From: PVC group bacterium (ex Bugula neritina AB1)
Lineage (GTDB): Bacteria > GCA-001730085
Direction of reading: 5' to 3'
Assembly: GCA_001730085.1 (NCBI GenBank)
Contig: MDLB01000108.1
Location: 1 to 64,000, forward strand
DNA: 64,000 bases
In this document: positions 27,159-35,839 of the stretch, piece after piece
Position numbering within the stretch: position 1 is the stretch's first letter
How the letters are laid out: each line of letters opens with the position of its first letter
Program-made: the position numbers and the translations under genes
The notes under the pieces: model-generated
The model's database searches: none
What the model was told of the DNA's origin: nothing
What the model saw: only the letters and a program-made list of their open reading frames with translations

Positions 27159-27890
27159 ATGAAAGGTGTTATTTTGGCTGGAGGGTTAGGGACAAGACTG
27201 ATGCCTCTTACAAAAGTCACGAATAAGCACTTGTTACCGATTTATGATAAACCCATGATCTATTATCCTCTAGAGCTTTTGGTTCAAGCTCAGATTAAAG
27301 ATATCATGATTGTTACAGGTGGTAATGAGGCTGGTGGATTTTTAAGGCTGCTGGGTAATGGTAAGAACTTTGGGGTAAAGCAGTTGCATTATGCTTATCA
27401 GGAGGGGGAAGGTGGCATCGCAGAGGCATTAGGCTTGGCAGAGGACTTTGTTGATGATGAACCTTTTGTGGTTGTTTTGGGTGATAATATTTTTGAAAAA
27501 AGTATACTTTCTATCGTTGAATCTTTCAAAAGTCAAAAAGTTGGAGCCAGGGTTGCTTTAAAAAAAGTTGAAGATCCTTCTCGCTTTGGGGTTCCATCTA
27601 TCAAGGATGGTCGGATTTCCTGTATTGAAGAGAAGCCTGAGAATCCTAAAAGCTCTTATGCTGTAACGGGGTTGTATTTTTATCACCCAGATGTTTTTGA
27701 TATTGTAAAGACGCTTAAGCCTTCTTCAAGAGGAGAGTTAGAAATATCTGATGTTAATAATCACTATGTCCATAAAGGGGAGATGCTTTTTGATGAGATA
27801 GATGGTTGGTGGAGTGATGCAGGTACCATTACATCTCTTTATAGGACAAATCAGCTTGTTGCTTCTTTAAGGGAGAAAGAAAGTTTATGA
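27159..27890 (+). CDS. rfbA: Glucose-1-phosphate thymidylyltransferase (short form)
   Basis: Makes dTDP-glucose from glucose 1-phosphate and dTTP. The 243 residues show the nucleotidyltransferase signature GVILAGGLGTRLMPLT, NKHLLPIYDKPMIYYPLE, GDNIFE and EEKPENPKSSYAVTGLYFY. It is shorter than the roughly 290-residue RmlA of enterobacteria, matching short RmlA-like enzymes. The start is three bases after purF, and the stop overlaps rfbB by four bases. It is the entry step for the dTDP-sugar genes that follow. Confidence 0.9.
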   Translation: MKGVILAGGLGTRLMPLTKVTNKHLLPIYDKPMIYYPLELLVQAQIKDIMIVTGGNEAGGFLRLLGNGKNFGVKQLHYAYQEGEGGIAEALGLAEDFVDDEPFVVVLGDNIFEKSILSIVESFKSQKVGARVALKKVEDPSRFGVPSIKDGRISCIEEKPENPKSSYAVTGLYFYHPDVFDIVKTLKPSSRGELEISDVNNHYVHKGEMLFDEIDGWWSDAGTITSLYRTNQLVASLREKESL

Positions 27891-28840
27891 TTAATGTTTT
27901 GATAACAGGAGGTGCGGGTTTTATAGGCTCTTGTTTTGCAAGAACAGCTGCTTTAGAAAAGGCTGATTGGAACTGTGTTGTTTTGGATAAATTGACATAT
28001 GCTGGATCGGAAACAAATTTGGAACCTGTAAGTGATAAGGTGACTTTTGTTAAAGGTGATATTGCAGATACAGATTTGTTGAATAGGTTGTTCCAAAAGT
28101 ATGAGTTTAGAGTTGTTGTGAATTTTGCAGCAGAAACCCATGTTGATCGCTCGATCAAGAATCCGGAAGCTTTTATAACGAATGATATTATAGGGGCGTA
28201 TCGATTGTTAGAGGTTTGTAAAAGTTATGATTTAGATCAATTTGTTCAAATAAGTACGGATGAGGTTTATGGTGAAGTATTAGAGGGGTTCTCGGTGGAG
28301 ACGGATCCTCTTATGCCAAGAAACCCATATTCAGCGAGTAAGTGTGCCTCTGATAGATTGGCTTTTTCTTACTTTGCAACATATGATCTACCTGTTGTGA
28401 TTTCGAGATGTTCAAATAATTATGGTCCTTACCAGCATCCAGAGAAACTTATCCCGTTATTTGTCACAAGGTTGATGGAGGGTAAGAAAGTTCCCCTCTA
28501 TGGAGATGGCATGAATATCCGAGACTGGCTCTATGTGGAAGACCATGTTAGAGCTATTTTTTGTTTGATTGATAAGGCGGAAATAGGCGAAGTTTATAAT
28601 ATTAGTGCTAACGAAGAGCACGTGAATAAAGAAATTACTCATATGATCTTAGAAGAAATGTCCTTAGGGTTGGAAAGAATAGAGTATGTGGAAGATAGAG
28701 TGGGGCATGACCGCAGATACTCTATGAATAGTCAAAAAATAAGAGATCTCGGTTGGAAGCCTCGCTACTCTTTTCAGGAATCGTTTTCTAAAACTGTTCA
28801 GTGGTATAGGCAGAACGAGTCTTGGTGGAAGTCATTATAA
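27887..28840 (+). CDS. rfbB: dTDP-glucose 4,6-dehydratase
   Basis: Converts dTDP-glucose to dTDP-4-keto-6-deoxyglucose. The 317 residues form an extended SDR enzyme. The NAD-binding motif is GGAGFIGS (about 7-14), with AAETHVDRSI, the catalytic STDEVYGE and YSASK (Tyr and Lys), and SNNYGPYQHPEKLIP. The start overlaps rfbA (ATGA). A 118-base gap to rfbD holds no gene. Confidence 0.94.
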   Translation: MINVLITGGAGFIGSCFARTAALEKADWNCVVLDKLTYAGSETNLEPVSDKVTFVKGDIADTDLLNRLFQKYEFRVVVNFAAETHVDRSIKNPEAFITNDIIGAYRLLEVCKSYDLDQFVQISTDEVYGEVLEGFSVETDPLMPRNPYSASKCASDRLAFSYFATYDLPVVISRCSNNYGPYQHPEKLIPLFVTRLMEGKKVPLYGDGMNIRDWLYVEDHVRAIFCLIDKAEIGEVYNISANEEHVNKEITHMILEEMSLGLERIEYVEDRVGHDRRYSMNSQKIRDLGWKPRYSFQESFSKTVQWYRQNESWWKSL

Positions 28841-28958
28841 AGATTATTTTTTTTGAATCTAGATTTTGGCTTAAGACAGCCTGACTTTAGTAAATTCTAG
28901 AGTGACTTTGATTAAAATTTCATGGTAATGTTAATTTTTTTATAAACTTAGAGGTCTA

Positions 28959-29831
28959 ATGAAAAAAAGAGTTTTAATTACAGGTGCCGGAGGTTTACTA
29001 GGTCGAGAACTTTCTCGTGCCTGGGAAAAAATATATTCTTTGACCACTTTGGATCGACAGAATCTTGATATTTGTGATTTTGAAGCTGTTTTAGAGCTTT
29101 TTAACAAGATAAGACCTGATGTTGTTGTGAATGCAGCTGCTTATACAAATGTTGAATTAGCAGAGAAAAATCCTGAGAGATGTTTCGAAGTTAATGTTGA
29201 AGGTACGTATAATGTTGGAAGAGCATGTTCCTTGGTTAATGCTAGGATGTGTCACATAGGGACTGACTATATTTTTGATGGTAAAAGCCATAGCCCGTAT
29301 ATTGAGGAAGATAAGGCTTCTCCTTTAAATGTTTATGGAAAAAGTAAGTGGGACTCGGAGAGAGTTTTGGAAAAAATTTCTGCTAAATATTTGATTGCTA
29401 GAGTTTCTTGGCTTTGTGGCATTTATGGTTCTAACTTTATTAAAACTTTGTTGAAAAAAGCATCGCAAGAAAAAAGTATTAAAGTTGTTAATGATCAAAT
29501 TGGCGTTCCTACATTCACGAAAGATGTTTCCGTCGCTTTGCAGGCATTGATAGATGCTGAGGAGGAGGGCGTTTATCATGTCACTTCTGGGGGATCCTGC
29601 AGTTGGTATGAATTGGCACAGGAGCTAGTGAAGCAAGAGAGAATGGATACAGAGATACTTCCTTGTTCGAGTGGAGATTTTAAAAGTGATGTTTCTAGAC
29701 CACCTTACTCTGTGCTAGATAGTTCGAAGCTGAAAAAAGTTTTAGGTAGAAATATTATGCCTTCTTGGCAAGAAGGTCTTCATGATATGCTTTTCTCTTT
29801 AAAAAATCAAACTGAGCCTGCTCAGAAATAA
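28959..29831 (+). CDS. rfbD: dTDP-4-dehydrorhamnose reductase (RmlD family)
   Basis: NAD(P)H-dependent last step of dTDP-L-rhamnose synthesis. The 290 residues contain GAGGLLGREL (about 7-16), VVNAAAYTNVELAE, STDYIFDG-like GTDYIFDG, YGKSKWDSE (catalytic Tyr and Lys) and the family block VNDQIGVPTFT. The 3,5-epimerase gene rfbC, which normally supplies its substrate, is not in this window. A related 6-deoxysugar product therefore cannot be excluded. glgA starts about 30 bases downstream. Confidence 0.9.
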   Translation: MKKRVLITGAGGLLGRELSRAWEKIYSLTTLDRQNLDICDFEAVLELFNKIRPDVVVNAAAYTNVELAEKNPERCFEVNVEGTYNVGRACSLVNARMCHIGTDYIFDGKSHSPYIEEDKASPLNVYGKSKWDSERVLEKISAKYLIARVSWLCGIYGSNFIKTLLKKASQEKSIKVVNDQIGVPTFTKDVSVALQALIDAEEEGVYHVTSGGSCSWYELAQELVKQERMDTEILPCSSGDFKSDVSRPPYSVLDSSKLKKVLGRNIMPSWQEGLHDMLFSLKNQTEPAQK

Positions 29832-29862
29832 GATTATTCAAAAAAATCAAAAGGTGTTTTTT

Positions 29863-31332
29863 GTGAAAATTTTGATGGTTTCTTCCGAATGTTACCCTTA
29901 TGCTAAAACTGGTGGAATGGCAGATGTTGTGGGTGACTTGGTTAAAAGTTTAACATCTATGGGGCACGAAGTGTCTGTTATTCTTCCTTTTTATAGAGAT
30001 GTTAAAAATTATTTAAATTTAGAAAATATTAACATAGATAAAATAAATATTTCTATTGATATGAAGACAGATAGTTTCCTTTTTGAGGGTTCTGTTTTGA
30101 AGTGGGAAGTCAATGGTTGTTGTTTTTATGCGATTCAGAACGATAGATTTTTCGATCGTGACTTTTTGTATGGAGATAGTGGTGGCGACTATTTCGATAA
30201 CTCTAAGAGGTTTGCTTTTTTTTGTCAAGGAGTCGTTCGTTTTATTGATTCTTTCTCAGATTATTTTGATATTGTTCATTGTCACGATTGGCAGACAGGT
30301 TTGGTTCCTGTTTGGTTGAAAAAGGGTATTGATACTTTGTGGGGAAAGCGGCGATCTGCTTTTTCTTGTCGCACATTATTGACCATTCATAATCTAGCCT
30401 ATCAAGGTGTTTTTGATAGGCAAGAAATGAACTTTATTAACGAAAAAAAGCCTTTTTATGATTACTTGCAAATGAATGGCAAAGTTAACTTTTTAAAAGG
30501 AGGGCTTTTGGGGGCTGATTCTATTAGTACGGTGAGTCCTCAGTACGTTAAAGAGATTCAAGAAAAGGCTTTAGGTCATGGGCTGCACCGTATCATGATC
30601 CTTAGATCGCAAAATTTGTGGGGTATACTTAATGGGATTGATATAGAGCATTGGGACTCACAGAAAGATATTTGGATCACTAAAAACTTCGATAAAGATA
30701 GTCTCTCGAATAAAGAAGAGAATAAAAACTGTTTATATGAAAAAATGAACTGGGAAAAGTCAGATGATCTTTTGTTGGGGATGGTTTGTAGGTTAGTTAC
30801 GCATAAAGGCTTAGATCTTTTAGAGGAAGGTTTTGATAGACTTATGAGTCTTTCTATTCGCTTTATTTTAATTGGGACAGGAGATGCCTACTGGTGTGAC
30901 TTTTTTAAAAGAATGGAGAAGAAGTATCATAATTTTCGATGCTTTTTGTCGTATGAGGATCGATTGGCACATCAACTTTATTCATCGATTGATGGTTTTC
31001 TTATGCCTTCCAAGTTTGAGCCTTGTGGGCTTACTCAGATGATAGCTATGAGATATGGTGCGATCCCTTTAGTGCATAAAATAGGGGGCTTGGCTAATAC
31101 AGTTGAGCATTGGAGTGAAAAAGATCAAAGCTCTAAGGGGAAGGGTTTTGTTATGCAAAAATATGATGTTGAAGATCTTCTGATTAATATTGAAAACATG
31201 CTGCTGCTTTATCAAGATAAGAGGAAGTGGGAGGTGTTAGTGCGAAAAAATATGTCTTTAGATTTTTCATGGAAAAGTGCCGCTCAAAAATATTTGGCAC
31301 TTTATCGCTATCTTGTTACAATAACCCCTTAG
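29863..31332 (+). CDS. glgA: Glycogen synthase (ADP-glucose type)
   Basis: GT5 enzyme that adds glucose from ADP-glucose to alpha-1,4-glucan. I choose the GTG at 29863 (MKILMVSSECYPYAKTGG) because AAGG lies eight bases upstream; the GTG at 29854 sits on that ribosome site. The 489 residues show KTGGMADVVGDL (ADP-glucose loop), HCHDWQTGLVP, TIHNLAYQG and NGIDIEHWD. The C-terminal KFEPCGLTQMIAMRYG motif has the catalytic glutamate. No other glg gene is nearby; it is next to dTDP-sugar genes. Confidence 0.93.
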   Translation: MKILMVSSECYPYAKTGGMADVVGDLVKSLTSMGHEVSVILPFYRDVKNYLNLENINIDKINISIDMKTDSFLFEGSVLKWEVNGCCFYAIQNDRFFDRDFLYGDSGGDYFDNSKRFAFFCQGVVRFIDSFSDYFDIVHCHDWQTGLVPVWLKKGIDTLWGKRRSAFSCRTLLTIHNLAYQGVFDRQEMNFINEKKPFYDYLQMNGKVNFLKGGLLGADSISTVSPQYVKEIQEKALGHGLHRIMILRSQNLWGILNGIDIEHWDSQKDIWITKNFDKDSLSNKEENKNCLYEKMNWEKSDDLLLGMVCRLVTHKGLDLLEEGFDRLMSLSIRFILIGTGDAYWCDFFKRMEKKYHNFRCFLSYEDRLAHQLYSSIDGFLMPSKFEPCGLTQMIAMRYGAIPLVHKIGGLANTVEHWSEKDQSSKGKGFVMQKYDVEDLLINIENMLLLYQDKRKWEVLVRKNMSLDFSWKSAAQKYLALYRYLVTITP

Positions 31333-31428
31333 AAGAATTTTCTGTAGATATAATTTTTTAGTTGAAAAAGTTAAAAAAATAATGTTTCTTGTTGCGATGT
31401 TTTTTCGCTAAAAAATCAGATTATTAGA

Positions 31429-31463
31429 ATGTGGGCCGACTGTAAAAGGGCTCATGCTTTTTT
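31429..31463 (+). terminator. Possible terminator after glgA
   Basis: TGTGGGCC pairs with GGGCTCATG including wobble pairs, and six T follow. It lies about 100 bases after glgA. The rest of the 270-base spacer to the porin gene is A+T-rich with no other feature. Confidence 0.4.
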
Positions 31464-31602
31464 GATCTTTCTTTAAGGAGTATGGATTTTTCTTAAGATA
31501 AAAATATTGAAGGCCTGCGAATGATGAAGGGGGTGGGCTACTTCCTGATTATTTTGATTTTTAAGGAATATTCAAAGCATTGAATTGAAAGGGGGTATTT
31601 CT

Positions 31603-32895
31603 ATGTTTTTTTTGCGTTTTTTTTCTTTATTATGTGTGTGTTACTTTTTTGTTTTAGGTTTTTTTTCTTCAAGGGTGCTCGTTGCTAAAGAAGCTGATCT
31701 CGATTTGAGTCGGCTTTTGGTTCAGAAGGGTGTTTTGTCTTCTGAAGATTCAAACAGTGTTAAAAAAAATGTCTGGAGAAAAAAAAGCTACTCTTCGTGT
31801 AAGGAGAGTTTGTTGAATAGATGTCAAACCGTCTTGCCTTCTTGGGTTTCGGATCTTAAATGGGAGGGAGATTTTAATGTTATTTGCGATTCATTGGATA
31901 GAGATACTACTCCTGTTGAAACCCCAAAAAGGAAGCGTTTAAGAGCTAGGGTTCGTTTTGGGTTTAAAACCGACCTAGATAGTAAAGTTGAGGCTGGGTT
32001 TAGAATGATAACAGGTAGTAAGGGCGCTCCTGTATCGACGAACTCAGATTTTTCAAGTATTTTTAATTCTCAAGAGATTTCGATAGATAGGGCGTATGCT
32101 AAATATACGCATAATGACTATCTCTCTTTGCTTTTTGGTAAGTTTTCTAATCCGTTCTTTTCAACGTCACTTATTTTTGATAAAGATTTAGCCTTTGATG
32201 GTTTAGCTGAAATGTTTAAATACAAAACAAATGATATTGATTGTTACCTTATAACAGGTCAGTTCCCTATAGATGCTAATGACTTACAAGAAGATTCGGC
32301 TTGGTTGTATGCTGGTCAATGTGGAGCTATTTTTTCGCCACAAAAAGGAGTGAAAATGGAAGTAGCTTTGGCTAATTACCGGTACTCTAATATGTTTAGA
32401 CGTCTTTCACTGGGGGATGCATTTGGAGGAATTGATCTTTCCGGTGCGAGTATGTTATCAGATTCGCGTTATCTGCATGATTATAATATTTATAATGTGA
32501 ACAGTCAGGTTGATTTATTTATGGCAGATGTTCCATTTACATTTTTGTGTGAATATGTCAAGAATGTCGGAACGATTGATTTGGATTCAAAAGAATATGA
32601 TACAGGTTATCAAGTAGGTGTTCATGTTGGAAAAGCAAGTCATCCTAAAACATTGGAAGCTTTTTTGTATTATAGAAAACTTGATCCGAATGCAGTTGTG
32701 GATGTTTTTACTGATGCTGACTTCGGAGGTGGTGGAACAAATTGTAAAGGTATAAAAACAGGATTGAAGTATCAGTTGAGTCAAAATGTTCAGTTTGGAA
32801 TGACTTATGTGGATGCAGGACTCGTAACAAAAAAACCTAATGTGGAAACAGAAGATACCCAATCTTTTAGATTGGATATGAATGTGAAATTTTAA
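31603..32895 (+). CDS. Putative outer-membrane porin
   Basis: The ATG at 31603 has an AAGGGGG ribosome site eight bases ahead; the frame is open six codons earlier. The 430 residues begin with a signal peptide ending near SSRVLVAKEA. A short helix follows (LSRLLVQKGVLSSED), a motif common at the start of putative-porin families. Alternating strands then end in an aromatic/hydrophobic terminal residue (FRLDMNVKF), typical of beta-barrels. Strand-rich segments such as RARVRFGFKTDLDSKVEAGF support a barrel. Substrate unknown. Confidence 0.75.
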   Translation: MFFLRFFSLLCVCYFFVLGFFSSRVLVAKEADLDLSRLLVQKGVLSSEDSNSVKKNVWRKKSYSSCKESLLNRCQTVLPSWVSDLKWEGDFNVICDSLDRDTTPVETPKRKRLRARVRFGFKTDLDSKVEAGFRMITGSKGAPVSTNSDFSSIFNSQEISIDRAYAKYTHNDYLSLLFGKFSNPFFSTSLIFDKDLAFDGLAEMFKYKTNDIDCYLITGQFPIDANDLQEDSAWLYAGQCGAIFSPQKGVKMEVALANYRYSNMFRRLSLGDAFGGIDLSGASMLSDSRYLHDYNIYNVNSQVDLFMADVPFTFLCEYVKNVGTIDLDSKEYDTGYQVGVHVGKASHPKTLEAFLYYRKLDPNAVVDVFTDADFGGGGTNCKGIKTGLKYQLSQNVQFGMTYVDAGLVTKKPNVETEDTQSFRLDMNVKF

Positions 32896-32978
32896 TAGTG
32901 CGCGTTACTTAAAGTCTTAACTATTGGGTTTATTTTTCAATACCTTTTTTTGTTTTTCGAGATCTTTAAAAAATATGT

Positions 32979-33007
32979 TTGACAAAAATATTTACTTTTT
33001 GTATGAT
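32979..33007 (+). promoter_or_regulatory. Strong promoter for the tRNA-Thr-tuf1-rpoBC supercluster
   Basis: TTGACA (32979-32984), a 17-base spacer and TATGAT (33002-33007) make a near-perfect sigma-70-type promoter. Transcription would begin near 33014 and run through a leader of about 390 bases before tRNA-Thr. The leader is very A+T-rich and contains the palindrome at 33057. Confidence 0.75.
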
Positions 33008-33056
33008 GTAACGTCTTTGGAGCTTCAGCAGAATGTTTTTATTTGCAGACTTTTTT

Positions 33057-33078
33057 TTATTATTTATATAAATAATAA
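33057..33078. repeat. 22-bp perfect palindrome in the supercluster leader
   Basis: TTATTATTTA-TA-TAAATAATAA is a perfect self-complementary sequence 50 bases downstream of the -10. It may be an operator or an RNA hairpin. It is pure A+T, so thermal stability as RNA is low. Confidence 0.55.
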
Positions 33079-33406
33079 CAAAGTTCTTTGATTGGTTTTT
33101 TTTGTTGAAAAAAGTGAAGAATCCCTTGAATTAAGTGAGTTTTTCGATTTTTTACGGGAATTTTAAAGCTTTTTGAGCTCTTATTTTTTTTAGATAAAGA
33201 TTTTTGTAATTGATCAGTTTTTAAGATTTCTTTTCTTACTCTTTATAAAGGATATCTTTTTTGCTTGGTTAGTTCTTTTTTTTGATTTAATTTTTTAGAT
33301 CAAAAATATCTTTCTGATTAAGATAAAAAATATTTTATATGTATTCTTTCTTTAAGATAACTGAGAAATTAAACTTGGTTGCTGAAAGAATATTTTTAAA
33401 ATAGAT

Positions 33407-33478
33407 GCCTGCGTAGCTCAGGGGCAGAGCACGTCATTGGTAATGACGAGGTCGCCGGTTCAATTCCGGCCGTAGGCT
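33407..33478 (+). tRNA. tRNA-Thr (anticodon GGT)
   Basis: Cloverleaf with acceptor GCCTGCG/CGTAGGC (one G-T pair), D-arm GCTC/GAGC, anticodon stem CGTCA/TGACG around TTGGTAA, and T-arm GCCGG TTCAATT CCGGC. The discriminator is T, and CCA is not encoded. It sits about 100 bases before tuf1, a placement seen in many bacterial tRNA-tuf operons. Confidence 0.95.
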
Positions 33479-33580
33479 TAATTGGTGATATTTTTGGCAT
33501 TGTATTAGTTTTATTTTTACAATTATTTTTTTTAAAATACTTGTATTTTTTTAATGGTAAAAGTCTTTGGAGGAAGATTC

Positions 33581-34774
33581 ATGGCTAAAGAAAAATTTGA
33601 GCGCAATAAACCACATGTTAATGTTGGAACAATAGGGCATGTGGATCATGGAAAAACAACACTAACGGCTGCTTTGACAACTGTTTTGGGTTCGCAGGGC
33701 TTAGCTGAGACGCGTTCATTTGACTCTATAGATAATGCTCCAGAAGAAAGAGAACGTGGTATAACGATTGCTACTGCTCACGTTGAATATGAGAGTGACT
33801 CTCGTCATTATGCTCACGTTGACTGTCCAGGGCACGCCGATTATGTGAAAAATATGATCACAGGGGCTGCTCAAATGGATGGAGCTATTCTTGTTGTTTC
33901 TGCTGCTGATGGTCCTATGCCTCAGACGAGAGAACATATCTTATTAGCTGGACAGGTTGGTGTTCCTTATATAGTTGTTTTTATGAATAAGGTTGACCAG
34001 GTTGATGATCCGGAACTTTTGGATTTGGTAGAATTAGAAATTAGAGAGCTTTTGAGTAAGTATAATTTCCCAGGTGATGATATTCCTGTTGTTCGTGGAA
34101 GTGCTTTGGGAGCTTTGAATGATCTTTCTAATCCTGAAGCAACAAAACCTATTACTGACTTAGTTGCAGCGATTGATGATTATGTGCCAACTCCAGTTAG
34201 AGATGTTGATAAGCCTTCTCTTGTTTCGATAGAGGATGTTTTCTCTATTAGTGGAAGAGGAACGGTTGCAACCGGACGTATTGAGCAGGGTATTGTTAAG
34301 GTTGGAGATTCGGTTGAGATCGTCGGTATTAGAGAAGAAATTCAAAAGACAACAGTTACTGGTGTTGAGATGTTTCGTAAAGAGATGGATCAAGGTGAGG
34401 CCGGTGATAATGTTGGATTGCTTTTAAGAGGTATAGAAAAAGATGATATTGAAAGAGGGCAGGTTATTGCTGCTCCTGGATCAATAACTCCTCATACTAA
34501 ATTTAAGGCAGAAGTTTATATATTGAAGAAAGAAGAAGGTGGAAGACATACTCCTTTTTTTAAAGGATATCGTCCTCAGTTTTATTTTAGAACCACGGAT
34601 ATTACTGGACAGGTTATTTTGCCAGAAGGTGTTGAAATGGTTATGCCTGGAGATAATATTAGTATCGAAGTTCATATTATTAATCCCGTAGCAATGGAAA
34701 AAGAATTACGCTTTGCTATTAGGGAAGGTGGAAGAACAGTTGGTGCTGGTGTTATTTCAGAAATTATCGAGTAG
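33581..34774 (+). CDS. tuf: Elongation factor Tu, copy 1
   Basis: Carries aminoacyl-tRNA to the ribosome. The ATG at 33581 ([20 protein letters not shown]) with a GGAGG ribosome site gives 397 residues; the nine codons open upstream are not coding. G motifs are [17 protein letters not shown] and NKVD, and the C-terminal beta-barrel domains are complete. It is nearly identical in protein to tuf copy 2 at 48991, with roughly a dozen substitutions mostly in the first 240 residues. Lies between tRNA-Thr and rpmG. Confidence 0.97.
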   Translation: MAKEKFERNKPHVNVGTIGHVDHGKTTLTAALTTVLGSQGLAETRSFDSIDNAPEERERGITIATAHVEYESDSRHYAHVDCPGHADYVKNMITGAAQMDGAILVVSAADGPMPQTREHILLAGQVGVPYIVVFMNKVDQVDDPELLDLVELEIRELLSKYNFPGDDIPVVRGSALGALNDLSNPEATKPITDLVAAIDDYVPTPVRDVDKPSLVSIEDVFSISGRGTVATGRIEQGIVKVGDSVEIVGIREEIQKTTVTGVEMFRKEMDQGEAGDNVGLLLRGIEKDDIERGQVIAAPGSITPHTKFKAEVYILKKEEGGRHTPFFKGYRPQFYFRTTDITGQVILPEGVEMVMPGDNISIEVHIINPVAMEKELRFAIREGGRTVGAGVISEIIE

Positions 34775-34780
34775 GAAATT

Positions 34781-34933
34781 ATGAGAGATATTATTTTGCT
34801 TTTTTGCTCAGGGTGTAAGCGTCGGAATTATAGTACGACAAAAAATAAAAAAACGATTGTTGGAAAGTTTTCTATCCGCAAATATTGTTCTTTTTGTAAT
34901 AAGCATATTGAGCATAAAGAGACCAGTCCTTAA
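34781..34933 (+). CDS. rpmG: 50S ribosomal protein L33
   Basis: Short gene found by direct translation: 50 residues starting MRDIILLFCSGCKRRNYST and ending KHIEHKETSP. Two CxxC pairs (CSGC and CSFC) mark the zinc-binding form of L33. It begins six bases after tuf1 and precedes tRNA-Trp, the standard tuf-rpmG-trnW-secE order. Confidence 0.93.
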   Translation: MRDIILLFCSGCKRRNYSTTKNKKTIVGKFSIRKYCSFCNKHIEHKETSP

Positions 34934-34970
34934 AACTTGCTAAGATGCTTTTGTGTTTTCAGATTTTTTA

Positions 34971-35044
34971 AGGCCTGTAGCTCCAATTGGCAGAGCAGCG
35001 GACTCCAAATCCGCGTGTTGGGGGTTCGAATCCCTCCAGGCCTG
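34971..35044 (+). tRNA. tRNA-Trp (anticodon CCA)
   Basis: Cloverleaf with acceptor AGGCCTG/CAGGCCT, D-arm GCTC/GAGC, anticodon stem GCGGA/TCCGC around CTCCAAA, and T-arm GGGGG TTCGAAT CCCTC. The discriminator is G, and CCA is not encoded. Position between rpmG and secE is conserved widely. Confidence 0.96.
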
Positions 35045-35086
35045 TAAATAAATGATTTTTTGCAATAGGCTTAAGGGGAACTAAAA

Positions 35087-35266
35087 ATGAAATTAAAGGG
35101 ATTTCTAGGAGGAATTCAGTCAGAACTTAAGAATTCTACTTGGCCAACAAAGCAGGAAATTAAGGATTCTGCTTGGGCAGTTATAGTTAGTATGATTCTT
35201 TTGGGCGCTTTTGTAGGTGTTGTGGATTTTATTTTGTCTCGTGGGGTTGCATTGTTAATCCGTTAA
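35087..35266 (+). CDS. secE: Preprotein translocase subunit SecE
   Basis: Short gene found by direct translation: 59 residues, beginning MKLKGFLGGIQSELKN. The conserved STWPTKQEI motif precedes a single membrane segment (AVIVSMILLGAFVGVVDFIL). This is the single-span SecE seen in most bacteria, partner of SecY at 58943. It lies between tRNA-Trp and nusG. Confidence 0.95.
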   Translation: MKLKGFLGGIQSELKNSTWPTKQEIKDSAWAVIVSMILLGAFVGVVDFILSRGVALLIR

Positions 35267-35298
35267 AAATGATAACGAACCTTTAGGGAAGTTAATTG

Positions 35299-35679
35299 AT
35301 GAGTAAATCTTGGTATGTTGTTCATACTCAAACAGGATTAGAGCAGAGAGTGAAGCATTATTTGTGGGAACGTGCTCGCTTGGCTGGTGATGAGACTATT
35401 TTTGAAAAAATTTTTGTTCCAACCGAAAATATATCCGAAGTTAAAGATGGGAAAAGAAAAGTTACTACTCGTAAATTTTTCCCTGGATATGTTTTGGTTT
35501 TAATGGAAATGAGTGATAAAAACTGGTTTATGGTTCGTCAGACACCGGGAGTTACTGGTTTTGTTAGTGCTTCTAAATATCCTGTTCGAGTTTCAGAAGA
35601 GGAAGTTTCTAGAATAATGCAGCAAACAGAAGAGACGAAAGATAAGCTTCAGCCAAAAGTTCTTTTTGAAAAAGATTAA
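35299..35679 (+). CDS. nusG: Transcription factor NusG, NGN domain only (ends at an in-frame TAA)
   Basis: NusG binds RNA polymerase through its NGN domain and links it to Rho or the ribosome through its KOW domain. The ATG at 35299 opens a full NGN domain: WYVVHTQTGLEQRV, the FPGYVLVLMEM motif and TPGVTGFV. After codon 126 (PKVLFEKD) an in-frame TAA at 35677-35679 stops translation where most NusG proteins continue straight into KOW. One base (GAA to TAA) would account for it. Neighbours secE and rplK are in the standard order. Sequencing error, a recent nonsense mutation or readthrough are all possible. Confidence 0.85.
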   Translation: MSKSWYVVHTQTGLEQRVKHYLWERARLAGDETIFEKIFVPTENISEVKDGKRKVTTRKFFPGYVLVLMEMSDKNWFMVRQTPGVTGFVSASKYPVRVSEEEVSRIMQQTEETKDKLQPKVLFEKD

Positions 35680-35829
35680 AAAGTTAAAATTGTTGAGGGC
35701 CCCTTTCTTAGTTTTTCAGGTGTTATTGAAGAAGTTCAGCCCGAAAAAGGCAAACTTAAGGTTATGGTATCGATTTTTGGTCGCTCAACACCTGTGGAAC
35801 TTGAATATTGGCAGGTAGAGAAAATATAG
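35680..35829 (+). pseudogene. nusG: NusG KOW domain, in frame after the TAA and without its own start
   Basis: The same frame continues for 49 sense codons to a TAG at 35827. It encodes a perfect KOW domain: [36 protein letters not shown] and the usual end QVEKI. There are no other disruptions. The only ATG (35764) is inside the domain, and no ribosome site precedes it, so independent translation is unlikely. rplK starts 10 bases later. Confidence 0.85.
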
Positions 35830-35839
35830 GAGACGATTC

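Noticed and set aside
35677-35679. TAA recoded as a sense codon
   Set aside because: Many genes here end in TAA exactly where the family ends and the next gene begins, so general recoding is excluded. Only site-specific readthrough remains possible.
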